Origin: Marivivens donghaensis
GTDB taxonomy: Bacteria > Pseudomonadota > Alphaproteobacteria > Rhodobacterales > Rhodobacteraceae
Length of the DNA stretch: 64,000 nucleotides
Assembly: GCF_011806565.1 (NCBI RefSeq)
Contig: NZ_JAATOP010000002.1
Coordinates: forward strand, 394,515 to 458,514
Direction: 5' to 3'
A program made the position numbers and the translations under genes. Numbering within the stretch: position 1 is the first letter of the stretch; every line of letters starts with the position of its first letter. The notes under the pieces are model-generated. The model ran no database searches. It saw nothing but the letters and a program-made list of their open reading frames with translations, and was not told where the DNA came from. Of the stretch, positions 9,990 to 19,974 are shown piece by piece.

Positions 9990-10220
9990 ATGCCCAAGCG
10001 TATTCTCCAGGGTGTTGTCACCTCGAGCCAGAACGAACAGACCGTAACCGTGCTCGTCGAGCGCCGTTTCAAGCACCCGCTGCTGCACAAGACTGTTCGT
10101 AAGTCGAAGAAGTACCGTGCTCATGACGAGCACAACAAGTTCGCCATCGGTGACACCGTCCGTATCCAGGAATGTGCACCGAAGTCGAAAACCAAACGCT
10201 GGGAAGTCATCGACGCCTAA
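9990..10220 (+). CDS. rpsQ: 30S ribosomal protein S17
   Basis: S17 is a primary 16S rRNA-binding protein with an OB fold. The 76-residue product shows the core [45 protein letters not shown] and the conserved [21 protein letters not shown] end. It starts 3 bases after rpmC; a 77-base gap then separates it from rplN. Confidence 0.97.
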   Translation: MPKRILQGVVTSSQNEQTVTVLVERRFKHPLLHKTVRKSKKYRAHDEHNKFAIGDTVRIQECAPKSKTKRWEVIDA

Positions 10221-10297
10221 TGGTGTCGATCTCAGTTAATCGAAACCCTGAGGGTAAGGGCGATACTGCAAGCCCCCTCAAAGGTCGGGAGTAACCC

Positions 10298-10666
10298 ATG
10301 ATCCAGATGCAGACCAATCTGGATGTCGCTGATAACTCTGGCGCTCGCCGAGTTCAGTGCATCAAGGTCCTCGGCGGTTCGCACCGCCGTTATGCGTCGG
10401 TTGGTGACATCATCGTTGTTTCGGTGAAAGAAGCCATCCCGCGCGGCCGTGTGAAGAAAGGTGACGTCCGTAAGGCCGTCGTCGTTCGCACCGCCAAAGA
10501 AGTTCGCCGTGAAGACGGCACTGCAATCCGCTTTGACCGCAACGCTGCTGTTATTCTGAATAACAACGGTGAACCGGTTGGCACCCGTATCTTCGGACCG
10601 GTTGTTCGCGAACTGCGCGCTAAGAACTTCATGAAAATCATCTCGCTTGCTCCGGAGGTGCTGTAA
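10298..10666 (+). CDS. rplN: 50S ribosomal protein L14
   Basis: L14 sits at the subunit interface; in other bacteria it binds the silencing factor RsfS. The 122-residue product begins [28 protein letters not shown] and ends [12 protein letters not shown], fully typical. A GGGAGTAA signal precedes the ATG. The stop TAA overlaps the rplX start by one base (TAATG). Confidence 0.98.
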   Translation: MIQMQTNLDVADNSGARRVQCIKVLGGSHRRYASVGDIIVVSVKEAIPRGRVKKGDVRKAVVVRTAKEVRREDGTAIRFDRNAAVILNNNGEPVGTRIFGPVVRELRAKNFMKIISLAPEVL

Positions 10667-10971
10667 TGGCTGCTAAGCTCCGTAAAGGCGATAATGTCGT
10701 CGTTCTCGCTGGCAAGGACAAAGGCAAAACCGGTCAGATCACTTCGGTTGATCCGGCTGCCGGTAAAGCTGTTGTCGACGGTGTAAACGTCGCCATCCGC
10801 CACCAGAAGCAGAGCCAGACCGCACAGGGCGGCCGCCTCCCGAAGGCGATGCCGATCCAGCTGTCGAACCTGGCAATCGTTGACGCAAATGGTAAAGCAA
10901 CCCGCGTTGGCTTCCGCATGGAAGACGGCAAGAAGGTACGCTTCGCCAAGACTACTGGGGACGTTATCTGA
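10666..10971 (+). CDS. rplX: 50S ribosomal protein L24
   Basis: L24 is one of the two assembly-initiator proteins of the 50S subunit. The 101-residue frame has the KOW motif [21 protein letters not shown] near residues 8-28 and the conserved [18 protein letters not shown] segment. It is coupled to both neighbours by one-base stop/start overlaps (TAATG with rplN and TGATG with rplE). Confidence 0.97.
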   Translation: MAAKLRKGDNVVVLAGKDKGKTGQITSVDPAAGKAVVDGVNVAIRHQKQSQTAQGGRLPKAMPIQLSNLAIVDANGKATRVGFRMEDGKKVRFAKTTGDVI

Positions 10972-11534
10972 TGCTTGACACCGCTAACTACACCCCGCGT
11001 CTCAAAGAGGTCTACAAGTCGCAGATCCGTGCCGCTCTCAAAGAAGAGTTCGGTTACAAGAACGACATGATGATCCCGCGTCTCGACAAGATCGTCCTGA
11101 ACATCGGCTGTGGTGCTGAAGCTGTCCGTGACAGCAAAAAAGCCAAGTCGGCTGTTGAGGATCTGACCACTATCGCTGGTCAGAAGGCTGTTTCGACGAA
11201 AGCTAAGAAGTCCATCGCTGGCTTCCGCGTTCGTGAAGACATGCCGCTCGGCGCAAAAGTCACCCTGCGTGGCGACCGTATGTACGAATTCCTTGATCGT
11301 CTGATCACCATCGCTATGCCCCGTATCCGCGACTTCCGCGGCGTATCGGGCAAGTCGTTTGATGGTCGTGGCAACTACGCCACCGGTCTGAAGGAACACA
11401 TCGTATTCCCGGAAATCAACTTCGATAAAGTTGATGAAGTCTGGGGTATGGACATCGTCATCTGCACCACCGCGAACAACGACGCGGAAGCAAAGGCGCT
11501 GTTGAAGCACTTCAACATGCCTTTCAACAGCTGA
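10971..11534 (+). CDS. rplE: 50S ribosomal protein L5
   Basis: L5 binds 5S rRNA and touches P-site tRNA. The 187-residue product contains the N-terminal [23 protein letters not shown] and [15 protein letters not shown], the central [28 protein letters not shown] and the end [27 protein letters not shown], all family signatures. It overlaps rplX by one base and is followed by rpsN. Confidence 0.98.
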   Translation: MLDTANYTPRLKEVYKSQIRAALKEEFGYKNDMMIPRLDKIVLNIGCGAEAVRDSKKAKSAVEDLTTIAGQKAVSTKAKKSIAGFRVREDMPLGAKVTLRGDRMYEFLDRLITIAMPRIRDFRGVSGKSFDGRGNYATGLKEHIVFPEINFDKVDEVWGMDIVICTTANNDAEAKALLKHFNMPFNS

Positions 11535-11553
11535 TCGCGGGGAGATTAGAGTA

Positions 11554-11859
11554 ATGGCTAAAAAATCCATGGTCGAACGCGAGAAGAAGCGCGAACGCCT
11601 GGTAGCTAAATACGCTGCCAAGCGCGCTGAACTCAAAGAAATCGCGAACGATGAAACCAAGTCGATGGAAGAGCGCTTCAAGGCCCGCCTGAAGCTGGCA
11701 GAACTGCCGCGCAACAGCTCGCCCACCCGTCTTCACAACCGTTGCCAGCTGACCGGTCGTCCGCACGCGTACTACCGCAAGCTCAAGATCAGCCGTATTA
11801 AGCTCCGTGAACTGGGCTCGAACGGCGAGATCCCGGGCATGGTCAAGTCGAGCTGGTAA
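11554..11859 (+). CDS. rpsN: 30S ribosomal protein S14
   Basis: S14 is a 30S head protein near S3 and S10. The 101-residue product is the long, zinc-independent form: it lacks the CXXC...CXXC ribbon of short S14 and has [43 protein letters not shown] lies before the ATG. It is located between rplE and rpsH, as in the classical spc operon. Confidence 0.97.
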   Translation: MAKKSMVEREKKRERLVAKYAAKRAELKEIANDETKSMEERFKARLKLAELPRNSSPTRLHNRCQLTGRPHAYYRKLKISRIKLRELGSNGEIPGMVKSSW

Positions 11860-11871
11860 GGAGGGTTAGAA

Positions 11872-12264
11872 ATGAACGATCCTATCGGTGATATGCTGAC
11901 CCGTATCCGTAACGCCCAGATGCGTGGCAAGTCGACCGTGTCGACCCCCGCTTCGAAGCTGCGCGGTTGGGTTCTGGACGTGCTTGCGGACGAAGGTTAC
12001 ATCCGCGGCTACGAAAGCACCACTGACGCCAAGGGCCACGCAGCTCTTGAAATCAGCCTCAAGTACTTCGAAGGCACTCCTGTCATTCGCGAACTGAAGC
12101 GGGTCTCGAAGCCCGGTCGTCGCGTTTACATGAGCGTCAAGGACATCCCGTCGGTCCGTCAGGGCCTGGGCGTGTCGATTGTCTCCACCCCGAAGGGTGT
12201 GATGTCGGACGCAAACGCTCGCGCAGCCAACGTTGGCGGCGAAGTGCTTTGCACCGTCTTCTAA
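11872..12264 (+). CDS. rpsH: 30S ribosomal protein S8
   Basis: S8 binds the central domain of 16S rRNA and in E. coli is the spc-operon repressor; the corresponding mRNA site was not examined here. The 130-residue protein [20 protein letters not shown]... ends with the conserved [23 protein letters not shown] strong AAGGAGG signal precedes the start. Length and motifs are normal. Confidence 0.97.
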   Translation: MNDPIGDMLTRIRNAQMRGKSTVSTPASKLRGWVLDVLADEGYIRGYESTTDAKGHAALEISLKYFEGTPVIRELKRVSKPGRRVYMSVKDIPSVRQGLGVSIVSTPKGVMSDANARAANVGGEVLCTVF

Positions 12265-12274
12265 GGAGGGGCTG

Positions 12275-12808
12275 ATGTCACGTATTGGTAAAAAACCGGT
12301 CTCGCTTCCGAGCGGCGTAACCGCTTCGGTTTCGGGCCAGACCATCGAAGTTAAGGGTGCCAAAGGCTCCCGTTCCTTCACTGCTACCGATGATGTTACC
12401 ATCGCTGTCGAAGACAACGCTGTTTCGGTTACCCCGCGTGGTAGCTCGAAGCGCGCTCGTCAGCAGTGGGGCATGACCCGCACCATGATCGAAAACCTCG
12501 TCACTGGCGTGACCGAGGGCTTCAAGAAAGAGCTTGAGATCACTGGTGTTGGTTACCGTGCTCAGATGCAGGGCAACACCCTGAAGCTGGCCCTCGGTTA
12601 CTCGCACGACGTCGACTTCGAAGTTCCGGCTGGCGTAACCGTCACCGCTCCGAAGCAGACCGAGATCGTTGTGGAAGGTACTGACCAACAGCTGGTGGGG
12701 CAGGTTGCTGCCAACATCCGCGAGTGGCGTAAGCCGGAGCCCTACAAGGGCAAAGGTATCCGCTACAAGGGCGAGTACATCTTCCGCAAAGAAGGCAAGA
12801 AGAAGTAA
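12275..12808 (+). CDS. rplF: 50S ribosomal protein L6
   Basis: L6 lies near the factor-binding centre of the 50S subunit. The 177-residue product starts [21 protein letters not shown] and carries the C-terminal repeat motif [22 protein letters not shown] chose the ATG at 12275 because AAGGAGG (12263-12269) precedes it and the N-terminus matches the family. An in-frame start at 12233 would lie inside rpsH. Confidence 0.97.
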   Translation: MSRIGKKPVSLPSGVTASVSGQTIEVKGAKGSRSFTATDDVTIAVEDNAVSVTPRGSSKRARQQWGMTRTMIENLVTGVTEGFKKELEITGVGYRAQMQGNTLKLALGYSHDVDFEVPAGVTVTAPKQTEIVVEGTDQQLVGQVAANIREWRKPEPYKGKGIRYKGEYIFRKEGKKK

Positions 12809-12819
12809 GGAACGCGAAA

Positions 12820-13179
12820 ATGGCAAACAGCAAAAGAACCCTGTTTCTGAAGCGCCGCCTGCGCGTCCGGAACAAACTTCGCGCCGTGAACGCTGGTCGC
12901 GTTCGCCTTTCGGTGCACCGTTCGAACAAGAACATCAGCGTCCAGCTGATCGACGACGTCAAGGGTACCACCTTGGCGGCGGCCTCGACCCTCGAAAAGG
13001 ATCTGGGCCTCGTCGGCAAGAACAACATCGAAGCTGCGGCCAAGGTTGGTCAGGTTATTGCAGAGCGTGCCAAGGCCGCTGGCGTGACCGAAGCCTACTT
13101 CGATCGTGGTGGCTTCCTGTTCCACGGCAAGGTGAAGGCTCTGGCCGACGCTGCGCGTGAAGCTGGTCTGAAGATCTAA
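12820..13179 (+). CDS. rplR: 50S ribosomal protein L18
   Basis: L18 is a 5S rRNA-binding protein of the central protuberance. The 119-residue product has the basic N-terminus [42 protein letters not shown] and the conserved C-terminal [26 protein letters not shown]. It sits 11 bases after rplF and 12 bases before rpsE in the standard order. Confidence 0.97.
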   Translation: MANSKRTLFLKRRLRVRNKLRAVNAGRVRLSVHRSNKNISVQLIDDVKGTTLAAASTLEKDLGLVGKNNIEAAAKVGQVIAERAKAAGVTEAYFDRGGFLFHGKVKALADAAREAGLKI

Positions 13180-13191
13180 GGAGACGAGAAA

Positions 13192-13749
13192 ATGGCAGAA
13201 CGTGAGAACCGCCGGGACCGTCGCGAACGCGACGAAGCTCCGGAATTCGCCGATCGTCTCGTGGCGATCAACCGCGTCTCGAAGACTGTTAAGGGTGGTA
13301 AGCGTTTCGGCTTCGCTGCTCTGGTAGTCGTCGGCGACCAGAAAGGCCGTGTCGGCTTCGGCAAGGGCAAGGCTAAAGAAGTACCGGAAGCGATCCGCAA
13401 GGCCACTGAACAGGCTAAGCGCTCCATGATCCGTGTGCCGCTGCGCGATGGTCGTACGCTGCACCACGACATGGAAGGTCGTCACGGTGCGGGCCGCGTC
13501 GTAATGCGTCAGGCTCCGGAAGGTACCGGTATCATTGCCGGTGGTCCGATGCGTGCCGTGTTCGAAATGCTGGGCATCAAGGACGTTGTGTCCAAGTCGC
13601 TCGGTTCGCAGAACCCGTACAACATGATCCGTGCTACCCTCGACGGTCTGAAGAAAGAAGCTTCGCCCCGTTCGGTAGCACAGCGTCGCGGCAAAAAGGT
13701 TGCTGACATCCTTCGTAAGGATGAAGCACCGGCCGAAGCTGAAGCGTAA
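13192..13749 (+). CDS. rpsE: 30S ribosomal protein S5
   Basis: S5 helps form the mRNA entry channel and affects decoding accuracy. The 185-residue product has the charged N-terminal tail [17 protein letters not shown], the double-stranded-RNA-binding core [46 protein letters not shown] and a domain 2 with [35 protein letters not shown] precedes the start. Confidence 0.98.
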   Translation: MAERENRRDRRERDEAPEFADRLVAINRVSKTVKGGKRFGFAALVVVGDQKGRVGFGKGKAKEVPEAIRKATEQAKRSMIRVPLRDGRTLHHDMEGRHGAGRVVMRQAPEGTGIIAGGPMRAVFEMLGIKDVVSKSLGSQNPYNMIRATLDGLKKEASPRSVAQRRGKKVADILRKDEAPAEAEA

Positions 13750-13761
13750 GGAGACAGGACC

Positions 13762-13950
13762 ATGGCAAAAACCATCGTCGTCAAGCAGATCGGCTCGCCG
13801 ATCCGTCGCCCCGACGTTCAGCGCCGTACGCTGATCGGTCTGGGCCTGAACAAGATGCACAAGACTCGTGAACTCGAAGATACCCCTTCGGTCCGCGGCA
13901 TGGTCGAAAGCATCCCGCACCTCGTCGAGATCATCGAAGAGCGCGGCTAA
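13762..13950 (+). CDS. rpmD: 50S ribosomal protein L30
   Basis: L30 is a small 50S protein near 5S rRNA. The 62-residue product [58 protein letters not shown] is the full domain. An AAGGAGACAGG signal precedes the ATG. It is the last gene before an intrinsic terminator, a 233-base gap and a DUF1127 gene that separate it from rplO. Confidence 0.96.
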   Translation: MAKTIVVKQIGSPIRRPDVQRRTLIGLGLNKMHKTRELEDTPSVRGMVESIPHLVEIIEERG

Positions 13951-13974
13951 GGCTTAGCCCACGCATCAATTCAG

Positions 13975-14004
13975 AAGGCCCTGCAGGAAACTGCGGGGCC
14001 TTTT
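13975..14004 (+). terminator. rho-independent terminator after rpmD
   Basis: AAGGCCCTGCAG (13975-13986) pairs with CTGCGGGGCCTT (13991-14002) with one G-U pair and a 4-base loop, followed by T residues. It splits the spc operon before rplO. Confidence 0.8.
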
Positions 14005-14183
14005 GCTATTGCGCTGCTGCATGGCTGTATTGCTGCGCTTGCATTATGCAGAATCTGCATGTCGGGCAGACCGAACTGTCCGTTGTTTGCGTTAACGGTG
14101 GGGGCTACATCAGGGACACCGAAGACAAGAACACAGAAAACTGCACGGGACACACGGTCCCGACGATCAAAGGAAAATAACTC

Positions 14184-14402
14184 ATGGCATACGTTGCTAA
14201 CGCTCCCCGCACTGCTTTCGCTCCGGCTCGTTTCGTCGCAACCGTCGCTGAAAACCTCTCGGTCTATCGCACCCGCCGCGCCGCATTCAAGCGCACCCTG
14301 GCAGAGCTCGACAGCCTGAACGACCGCGAACTGTCCGATCTGGGACTGACCCGCTTCATGATCGAAGACGTTGCTCGCGAAGCTGCACGCCGCGCCGCAT
14401 AA
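14184..14402 (+). CDS. DUF1127-domain small protein
   Basis: A 72-residue basic protein whose C-terminal half, [36 protein letters not shown], is a clear DUF1127 (YjiS-like) domain. The N-terminal 35 residues are Ala-rich. Family knowledge: short alphaproteobacterial DUF1127 proteins have been linked to RNA turnover and stress or phosphate responses, for example CcaF1 of Rhodobacter sphaeroides; the role of this one is unknown. AAAGGAAAATAACTC precedes the ATG. It lies between rpmD and rplO with hairpin terminators on both sides, so it is probably a separate transcript. Confidence 0.8.
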   Translation: MAYVANAPRTAFAPARFVATVAENLSVYRTRRAAFKRTLAELDSLNDRELSDLGLTRFMIEDVAREAARRAA

Positions 14403-14426
14403 AGCACCCCACGCTCTATACGACCC

Positions 14427-14454
14427 AGCCCCGACGCTTGCGCCGGGGCTTTTG
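14427..14454 (+). terminator. rho-independent terminator after the DUF1127 gene
   Basis: AGCCCCG (14427-14433) pairs with CGGGGCT (14444-14450), with further pairing inside (CGC/GCG), and is followed by TTTT at 14450-14453. It isolates the DUF1127 gene from rplO. Confidence 0.75.
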
Positions 14455-14589
14455 TATTTCTGGGGCCTTGCATTGCGCGGGAGGGGAATCTATACGCCTC
14501 CGGTGGCCTTGGAGCCTCAAGAATCAATCTATGTAAGCCGTGTTTGCCCACTCCGTCGCTGGAGGGCAGTTCCGGCAAGGAGAAGCGAC

Positions 14590-15054
14590 ATGAAACTGCA
14601 CGAACTTCGTGACAATGAAGGCGCAACCAAAAAGCGTATGCGCGTTGGCCGTGGCCCCGGTTCCGGTAAAGGTAAAATGGGTGGCCGTGGTATCAAAGGT
14701 CAGAAATCCCGTTCGGGCGTAGCTATCAAGGGCTACGAAGGCGGCCAGATGCCCCTCTACCAGCGTCTTCCGAAGCGCGGCTTCAACAAGCCCAACGCCA
14801 AGAAGTTCACTGCGATCAACGTTGGTCTGATCCAGAAGTTCATCGACGCCGGCAAGCTCGACGCTGCGAACATCACCGAAGACACCCTGATCGCTTCGGG
14901 TCTGGTACGTCGCAAGCTCGACGGCATCCGCATCCTCGGCAAAGGTGAAATCACCTCCGCTGCAACCATCACTGTCACCGGCGCTTCGAAAGGTGCTGTT
15001 GAGGCAGTTGAAAAGGCCGGCGGCAAGCTCAACGTCGCTGCGGCGGCGGAATAA
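14590..15054 (+). CDS. rplO: 50S ribosomal protein L15
   Basis: L15 is a late-assembling 50S protein. The 154-residue product starts [43 protein letters not shown], the typical Gly/Arg/Lys-rich extension, and has the [16 protein letters not shown] signature. The ATG at 14590 is preceded by AAGGAGAAG and gives the conserved N-terminus; the open frame extends upstream to 14371 but without conservation. It presumably starts a unit leading to secY and adk. Confidence 0.97.
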   Translation: MKLHELRDNEGATKKRMRVGRGPGSGKGKMGGRGIKGQKSRSGVAIKGYEGGQMPLYQRLPKRGFNKPNAKKFTAINVGLIQKFIDAGKLDAANITEDTLIASGLVRRKLDGIRILGKGEITSAATITVTGASKGAVEAVEKAGGKLNVAAAAE

Positions 15055-15063
15055 GGGTTGAGG

Positions 15064-15137
15064 GCGCCCCTCCGGGCGCTTAACTACCTTCCTAGTTTTC
15101 CTTTCGCCGCCGTCCGGGAAACCGGTCGGCGGCGTTA
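15064..15137 (+). other. two stem-loops between rplO and secY
   Basis: Two inverted repeats: perfect 6-bp GCGCCC/GGGCGC at 15064-15079, and CGCCGCCG/CGGCGGCG at 15105-15134 with extra pairing TCCGG/CCGG inside. Neither has a good T-run, so partial attenuation or RNA processing is more likely than full termination. secY starts 22 bases after this feature. Confidence 0.5.
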
Positions 15138-15158
15138 TCGTTGAAAGAGATCCCATCC

Positions 15159-16520
15159 ATGGCTTCTGCAGCAGAGCAAATGGCGGCGAACCTCGACTGG
15201 TCGACCTTCGGAAAGGCCAAAGAGCTACGCCAGCGCATTTTCTTCACGATCGGTCTGCTGATCGTCTACCGCCTCGGCACCTATATTCCGGTGCCCGGTA
15301 TCGACATCGCAGCACTTTCGAACTTCTTTGAATCCCAGAACACCGGTATCGGCGGCATGCTCGCTATGTTCACCGGTGGCGCGCTGAGCCGTATGGGCAT
15401 CTTCGCACTGGGTATCATGCCCTACATTTCGGCCTCGATTATCGTCCAGCTGGTCGGCTCCATGTACGAGCCGTGGAAGCAGCTGAAGAAAGAGGGCGAA
15501 CCTGGCCGCAAGAAGCTCAACCAGTACACCCGCTACGGCACTGTCGTCCTCGCGATGTTCCAGTCCTACGGTCTGGCTGTCGGCCTCGAAAGCGGTGGCA
15601 TGGCGCACGATCCGGGCCTGTTCTTCATCGTTTCGACCATGGTGACTATCGTCGGTGGTACCATGTTCCTCATGTGGCTCGGCGAACAGATCACCAGCCG
15701 CGGTATCGGCAACGGTATCTCGCTGATCATCTTCGTCGGTATCGTTGCTGAACTTCCGGCTGCTGCTGCCCAGTTCCTGACGACCGCCCAGCAAACCTCC
15801 AACTGGGCTCTGGTCCTCGGCGTTATCGCGATGCTCGTTGTCGTGCTGGCATTCGTGGTCTTCATGGAGCGCTCGCTCCGCAAGATCCACATTCAGTACC
15901 CCCGTCAACAGCGCGGTATGAAGGTTTACGACGGTGGCTCTTCGCACCTGCCGATCAAGGTAAACCCCGCTGGCGTGATCCCCGCGATTTTTGCTTCGGC
16001 TCTTCTGCTGCTGCCGACTACCATCGCGACCTTCACCCAGAACACCACCAACCCCGTGCTGCTGTGGCTCACCGCCAACCTCGGTCCGGGTCAGTGGCTG
16101 TACCTTGTGTTCTTCACCTCGATGATCGTCTTCTTCACGTACTTTTACACGAAGGAAGTCGCGTTCAAGACTGACGACGTCGCCGAGAACCTGAAGAACC
16201 AGAACGGCTTCGTTCCGGGTATCCGTCCTGGCAAGAATACTGCGAAGTACCTCGACTACGTTGTGACCCGTGTTCTTGTGCTCGGTTCTGGTTACCTTGC
16301 GCTAGTTTGTCTCATGCCGGAAATTATTCGTAGCTTTACCGGTTTCACTTTCTATTTTGGCGGCACTTCGGTTCTGATTATTGTGTCTGTGGGGATGGAT
16401 ACGATTCAGCAGATCCAATCGCACCTGTTGGCCCACCAATACGAAGGGCTAATTGAGAAATCGCAACTGCGTGGTAAACGCAGCGCCAAGAAACGTAGCA
16501 GGGGACCCTCTCGTCGATGA
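15159..16520 (+). CDS. secY: preprotein translocase subunit SecY
   Basis: SecY is the channel subunit of the SecYEG inner-membrane translocon. The 453-residue protein has ten predicted membrane segments, beginning at [24 protein letters not shown] and including the plug-region motif [26 protein letters not shown] and the cytosolic loop [23 protein letters not shown]. The ATG at 15159 is chosen over the upstream in-frame TTG at 15141 because AAAGAGA lies in front of it and the N-terminus then matches alphaproteobacterial SecY. The ATGA overlap couples it to adk. Confidence 0.97.
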   Translation: MASAAEQMAANLDWSTFGKAKELRQRIFFTIGLLIVYRLGTYIPVPGIDIAALSNFFESQNTGIGGMLAMFTGGALSRMGIFALGIMPYISASIIVQLVGSMYEPWKQLKKEGEPGRKKLNQYTRYGTVVLAMFQSYGLAVGLESGGMAHDPGLFFIVSTMVTIVGGTMFLMWLGEQITSRGIGNGISLIIFVGIVAELPAAAAQFLTTAQQTSNWALVLGVIAMLVVVLAFVVFMERSLRKIHIQYPRQQRGMKVYDGGSSHLPIKVNPAGVIPAIFASALLLLPTTIATFTQNTTNPVLLWLTANLGPGQWLYLVFFTSMIVFFTYFYTKEVAFKTDDVAENLKNQNGFVPGIRPGKNTAKYLDYVVTRVLVLGSGYLALVCLMPEIIRSFTGFTFYFGGTSVLIIVSVGMDTIQQIQSHLLAHQYEGLIEKSQLRGKRSAKKRSRGPSRR

Positions 16521-17164
16521 ACATAATCCTTCTCGGACCGCCGGGCGCGGGCAAAGGCACACAGGCTCGCAAGCTTGTTGAAGAACGCAACATGATCCAG
16601 CTGTCGACCGGCGACATGCTGCGGGAAGCTCGCACCAGCGGCACCGAGATGGGTAAGAAGGTTGCCGAAGTCATGGACGCCGGCAATCTGGTCACCGACG
16701 AAATCGTCATCGGTCTGATCCGCGAAAAGCTGGAATCGGGCGAAGCTGCCGGCGGCTATATCTTCGATGGCTTCCCGCGCACTCTGGCTCAGGCCGATGC
16801 GCTGGGTCAGCTGCTCGACGATCTGGGTGCCAAACTTGACCGCGTTGTTGAAATGCAAGTTGATGATGCCGCGCTCGTCGCACGTATCACGGCCCGCTCG
16901 ACCTGTGGCAACTGCGGCGAGGTCTACAACGACCAAACCAAGCCGATTCCCGATGACGGCGTCTGCACCTCCTGCGGCGAGAAGGCCGAATTCAAGCGTC
17001 GCGCCGACGACAACGAAGATAGCCTCAAGACCCGCCTGTTGGCCTACTACAAGCAGACCAGCCCGCTGATCGGCTACTACTACGCCAAGGGCGACCTCGT
17101 TTCGATCGATGGTCTGGCCTCGATGGACGAAGTTGCTGCCAGCATGAAAAACGCACTCGCATAA
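16517..17164 (+). CDS. adk: adenylate kinase
   Basis: Catalyses ATP + AMP to 2 ADP in the cytoplasm. The 215-residue protein has the P-loop [10 protein letters not shown] at residues 7-16, [17 protein letters not shown] and the LID domain. The LID carries a Cys4 zinc site (CGNC near 130 and CTSC near 150), the long zinc-binding form. The secY-adk order with a 4-base overlap is the classic spc arrangement. Confidence 0.97.
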   Translation: MNIILLGPPGAGKGTQARKLVEERNMIQLSTGDMLREARTSGTEMGKKVAEVMDAGNLVTDEIVIGLIREKLESGEAAGGYIFDGFPRTLAQADALGQLLDDLGAKLDRVVEMQVDDAALVARITARSTCGNCGEVYNDQTKPIPDDGVCTSCGEKAEFKRRADDNEDSLKTRLLAYYKQTSPLIGYYYAKGDLVSIDGLASMDEVAASMKNALA

Positions 17165-17206
17165 GTGCAGGGTAGGGGGCTCTGGCCCCTATATCCACTT
17201 TGCGGG

Positions 17207-17235
17207 TTGACGTGTTGGGAATACCCCAATACACA
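17207..17235 (+). promoter_or_regulatory. possible promoter for the rpsM-rpoA-rplQ unit
   Basis: TTGACG (17207-17212), a 17-base spacer and TACACA (17230-17235) lie in the 225-base gap between adk and rpsM. The -10 match is weak. A small hairpin (TAGGGGGC with GCCCCTA, 17173-17191) just upstream could end the adk transcript. Confidence 0.3.
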
Positions 17236-17389
17236 GCCCCATCCCAAAATGGGAATCATCCATGTTATGCGGGTCGCACCCGTAGACGCATGATCACCTC
17301 ATTGACTGCGGCCCGTCGGTTATCGCCACGGGCCTACGTTGTGAAAAAAGGTTCCGGAACTACGGAATCGCAACGAAAGGAAAGATAAC

Positions 17390-17758
17390 GTGGCACGTAT
17401 CGCCGGCGTGAACCTCCCTACTGGTAAGCGGGTTCCTATCGCTCTCACCTACATCACTGGCGTCGGTCCTGCGACCGCCGAACAGATCTGCGAAGCCAAC
17501 AACATCGACCGTACCCGTCGTGTTAACGAACTCTCGGACTCCGAAGTTCTGGCAATTCGCGAATACATTGACGCAAACCTCACCGTTGAAGGTGACCTGC
17601 GCCGTGAAGTCCAGATGAACATCAAGCGTCTGATGGACCTCGGCTGCTACCGTGGTCTGCGCCATCGTCGTAACCTGCCCGTTCGCGGTCAGCGTACCCA
17701 CACCAACGCTCGCACCCGCAAAGGCCCCGCAAAGGCCATCGCTGGTAAGAAGAAGTAA
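17390..17758 (+). CDS. rpsM: 30S ribosomal protein S13
   Basis: S13 is a 30S head protein forming bridges to the 50S subunit. The 122-residue product [33 protein letters not shown]... has the helix-hairpin-helix and the C-terminal [24 protein letters not shown]. It uses a GTG start at 17390 with GAAAGGAAAG upstream. It opens the alpha-operon part (rpsM-rpsK-rpoA-rplQ). Confidence 0.97.
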   Translation: MARIAGVNLPTGKRVPIALTYITGVGPATAEQICEANNIDRTRRVNELSDSEVLAIREYIDANLTVEGDLRREVQMNIKRLMDLGCYRGLRHRRNLPVRGQRTHTNARTRKGPAKAIAGKKK

Positions 17759-17773
17759 GGGAGGGCATAGACA

Positions 17774-18166
17774 ATGGCTCGTGATACCCGTCGTGGTGGC
17801 AAGAAAAAGGTTTCCAAGAACATCGCCGCTGGCGTTGCTCATGTAAACTCCACCTTCAACAACACCAAGATCCTCATCTCTGACGTGCAGGGCAACGCCA
17901 TTTCGTGGTCGTCGGCCGGCACCATGGGCTTCAAGGGCTCGCGTAAGTCGACCCCGTACGCCGCTCAGATGGCTGCTGAAGATGCAGGCCGCAAGGCTCA
18001 GGATCATGGCGTTAAGACTCTCGAAGTCGAAGTTCAGGGCCCGGGTTCGGGTCGTGAATCGGCACTCCGTGCTCTGGCTGCTGTTGGCTTCAACATCACG
18101 TCGATCCGTGACGTGACCCCGTTGGCTCACAACGGCTGCCGCCCGCCGAAGCGCCGCCGCGTCTAA
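17774..18166 (+). CDS. rpsK: 30S ribosomal protein S11
   Basis: S11 forms part of the 30S platform at the E site. The 130-residue product has [50 protein letters not shown] and the highly conserved end [18 protein letters not shown]. It lies 15 bases after rpsM. A hairpin follows before rpoA. Confidence 0.98.
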   Translation: MARDTRRGGKKKVSKNIAAGVAHVNSTFNNTKILISDVQGNAISWSSAGTMGFKGSRKSTPYAAQMAAEDAGRKAQDHGVKTLEVEVQGPGSGRESALRALAAVGFNITSIRDVTPLAHNGCRPPKRRRV

Positions 18167-18181
18167 TCGAAAGATTACCCG

Positions 18182-18214
18182 CTGGGGCTGTGGTTTTTCC
18201 ACGGCCCCAGTTCG
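18182..18214 (+). terminator. stem-loop between rpsK and rpoA
   Basis: CTGGGGCTGTGG (18182-18193) pairs with CCACGGCCCCAG (18199-18210) with one G-U pair and a T5 loop. The stem is strong but the following T content is poor, so partial termination is likely and rpoA may depend on read-through. Confidence 0.55.
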
Positions 18215-18276
18215 TCATTTCAACCTCGGGCGTCTGCCTTTTAGGACATGGAAGGTAGACAAGTATGGAGGGACGC

Positions 18277-19293
18277 ATGATCCACAAAAATTGGGCGGAA
18301 CTGATCAAGCCGACCCAGCTCGATGTCAAACCGGGCAATGACCCGCAGCGCCAGGCAACTGTCGTCGCAGAACCGCTGGAACGCGGCTTCGGTCTTACCC
18401 TTGGCAACGCGCTGCGTCGTATTCTGCTTTCGTCGCTTCAGGGCGCTGCAATTACCGCCGTTCACATTGACAACGTCCTGCACGAGTTCTCCTCGGTTTC
18501 GGGCGTTCGTGAAGACGTCACCGACATCGTGCTGAACCTCAAGGGCGTTTCGCTCAAGATGGAAGTCGAAGGTCCGAAGCGTCTCACCGTTCAGGCTAAA
18601 GGCCCGGGCGTTGTAACTGCTGCTGACATCTCGGAATCGGCTGGTATCGAGGTCCTGAACAAGGATCACGTGATCTGCCACCTCGACGATGGCGCCGACC
18701 TGTACATGGAACTGACCGTCAACACCGGTAAGGGCTATGTTTCGGCTGACAAGAACAAGCCGGAAGACGCTCCGATCGGCCTCATCGCCATCGACGCGAT
18801 CTACTCGCCGGTCAAGAAAGTTTCGTACGACGTTCAGCCGACCCGTGAAGGTCAGGTTCTGGACTACGACAAGCTGACCATGAAAGTCGAAACCGACGGT
18901 TCGATCACTCCGGAAGATGCTGTTGCTTTCGCTGCACGCATCCTTCAGGACCAGCTGTCGATCTTCGTAAACTTCGACGAGCCGGAATCGGCACAGGCTG
19001 GCGGCGACGACGACGGTCTCGAGTTCAACCCGCTTCTGCTCAAGAAAGTGGACGAGCTGGAACTGTCCGTACGTTCGGCCAACTGCCTCAAGAACGACAA
19101 CATCGTCTACATCGGTGATCTGATCCAGAAGACCGAAGCAGAGATGCTGCGCACGCCGAACTTCGGCCGCAAGTCGCTCAACGAGATCAAGGAAGTTCTG
19201 TCGGGCATGGGCCTGCACCTCGGTATGGATGTCGAGGACTGGCCGCCGGACAACATCGAAGAACTCGCTAAGAAATACGAAGACCAGTTCTAA
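18277..19293 (+). CDS. rpoA: DNA-directed RNA polymerase alpha subunit
   Basis: The alpha dimer nucleates RNA polymerase assembly, and its C-terminal domain contacts UP elements and activators. The 338-residue product begins [24 protein letters not shown] and includes [31 protein letters not shown] (N-terminal domain). The C-terminal domain has [46 protein letters not shown]. The ATG at 18277 has GGAGGG at 18268-18273; the in-frame ATG at 18265 overlaps that signal and is less likely. Confidence 0.98.
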   Translation: MIHKNWAELIKPTQLDVKPGNDPQRQATVVAEPLERGFGLTLGNALRRILLSSLQGAAITAVHIDNVLHEFSSVSGVREDVTDIVLNLKGVSLKMEVEGPKRLTVQAKGPGVVTAADISESAGIEVLNKDHVICHLDDGADLYMELTVNTGKGYVSADKNKPEDAPIGLIAIDAIYSPVKKVSYDVQPTREGQVLDYDKLTMKVETDGSITPEDAVAFAARILQDQLSIFVNFDEPESAQAGGDDDGLEFNPLLLKKVDELELSVRSANCLKNDNIVYIGDLIQKTEAEMLRTPNFGRKSLNEIKEVLSGMGLHLGMDVEDWPPDNIEELAKKYEDQF

Positions 19294-19407
19294 GGTCTTC
19301 AGGTGGGGCGGAAACGCCCCGCCAACACCCCGGGCAATAATGCCCCAAGGAGAGTGGCCAACACGCATAGGCCACCGGACAAAGCATAAAACGCTAGGAG
19401 ATACAAA

Positions 19408-19827
19408 ATGCGTCACGCTCGCGGTTACCGCCGTCTCAACCGTACCCACGAACACCGTAAAGCTCTGCTTTCGAACATGAGCGGCTCGCTCATCGAGCAC
19501 GAGCAGATCAAGACCACCCTGCCGAAAGCCAAGGAACTCAAGCGCGTCATCGACAAGCTGATCACCCTCGGCAAGCGCGGCGACATTCACGCCCGCCGTC
19601 AGGCTGCTGCGATGCTCAAGCAGGACAAGGACGTTGCCAAGCTGTTCGAAGTTCTCGGCCCGCGCTACAAGGACCGCAACGGTGGTTACTCGCGCGTTCT
19701 GAAAGCTGGCTTCCGCTACGGCGACATGGCTCCGATGGCAATCATCGAGCTGGTTGATCGTGATCCGGCTGCTAAGGGCGCTGCTGACAAAGCCCGTCTC
19801 GAAGCCAAAATGGCCGACGACGAATAA
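19408..19827 (+). CDS. rplQ: 50S ribosomal protein L17
   Basis: L17 lies near the tunnel exit on the 50S surface. The 139-residue product [58 protein letters not shown] is typical, with a C-terminal extension ending KMADDE. AGGAGATACAAA precedes the start. It closes the ribosomal supercluster and is followed by a strong terminator. Confidence 0.97.
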   Translation: MRHARGYRRLNRTHEHRKALLSNMSGSLIEHEQIKTTLPKAKELKRVIDKLITLGKRGDIHARRQAAAMLKQDKDVAKLFEVLGPRYKDRNGGYSRVLKAGFRYGDMAPMAIIELVDRDPAAKGAADKARLEAKMADDE

Positions 19828-19854
19828 GAATTCCGATCCTTTCAGGATCTAAAG

Positions 19855-19889
19855 AAGCCCCGCTCGCACATCGCGAGCGGGGCTTTTTC
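19855..19889 (+). terminator. rho-independent terminator after rplQ
   Basis: Perfect 13-bp stem AAGCCCCGCTCGC (19855-19867) with GCGAGCGGGGCTT (19873-19885), then T residues. A smaller hairpin GATCC/GGATC precedes it. It marks the end of the translation cluster. Confidence 0.9.
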
Positions 19890-19912
19890 TTTGCCCTCAA
19901 GCGGCCTCCTCC

Positions 19913-19943
19913 TAAAGTTGATCGCAATACACTTTAAAGTTGA
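19913..19943 (+). repeat. direct repeat TAAAGTTGA, 22 bp apart, upstream of luxR
   Basis: TAAAGTTGA occurs at 19913-19921 and again at 19935-19943. The 22-bp spacing is two DNA turns, so both copies face the same side of the helix. They lie 32-62 bases before the luxR start, in an AT-rich stretch. This fits a regulator binding site, but the protein is not known. Confidence 0.4.
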
Positions 19944-19974
19944 CTAAATTTTAAAACAGTTGCCATATAGGTGT

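Noticed and set aside
18241..19590. A long minus-strand open frame over rpoA and rplQ
   Set aside because: Same artefact of codon bias; rpoA and rplQ are certain on the plus strand.
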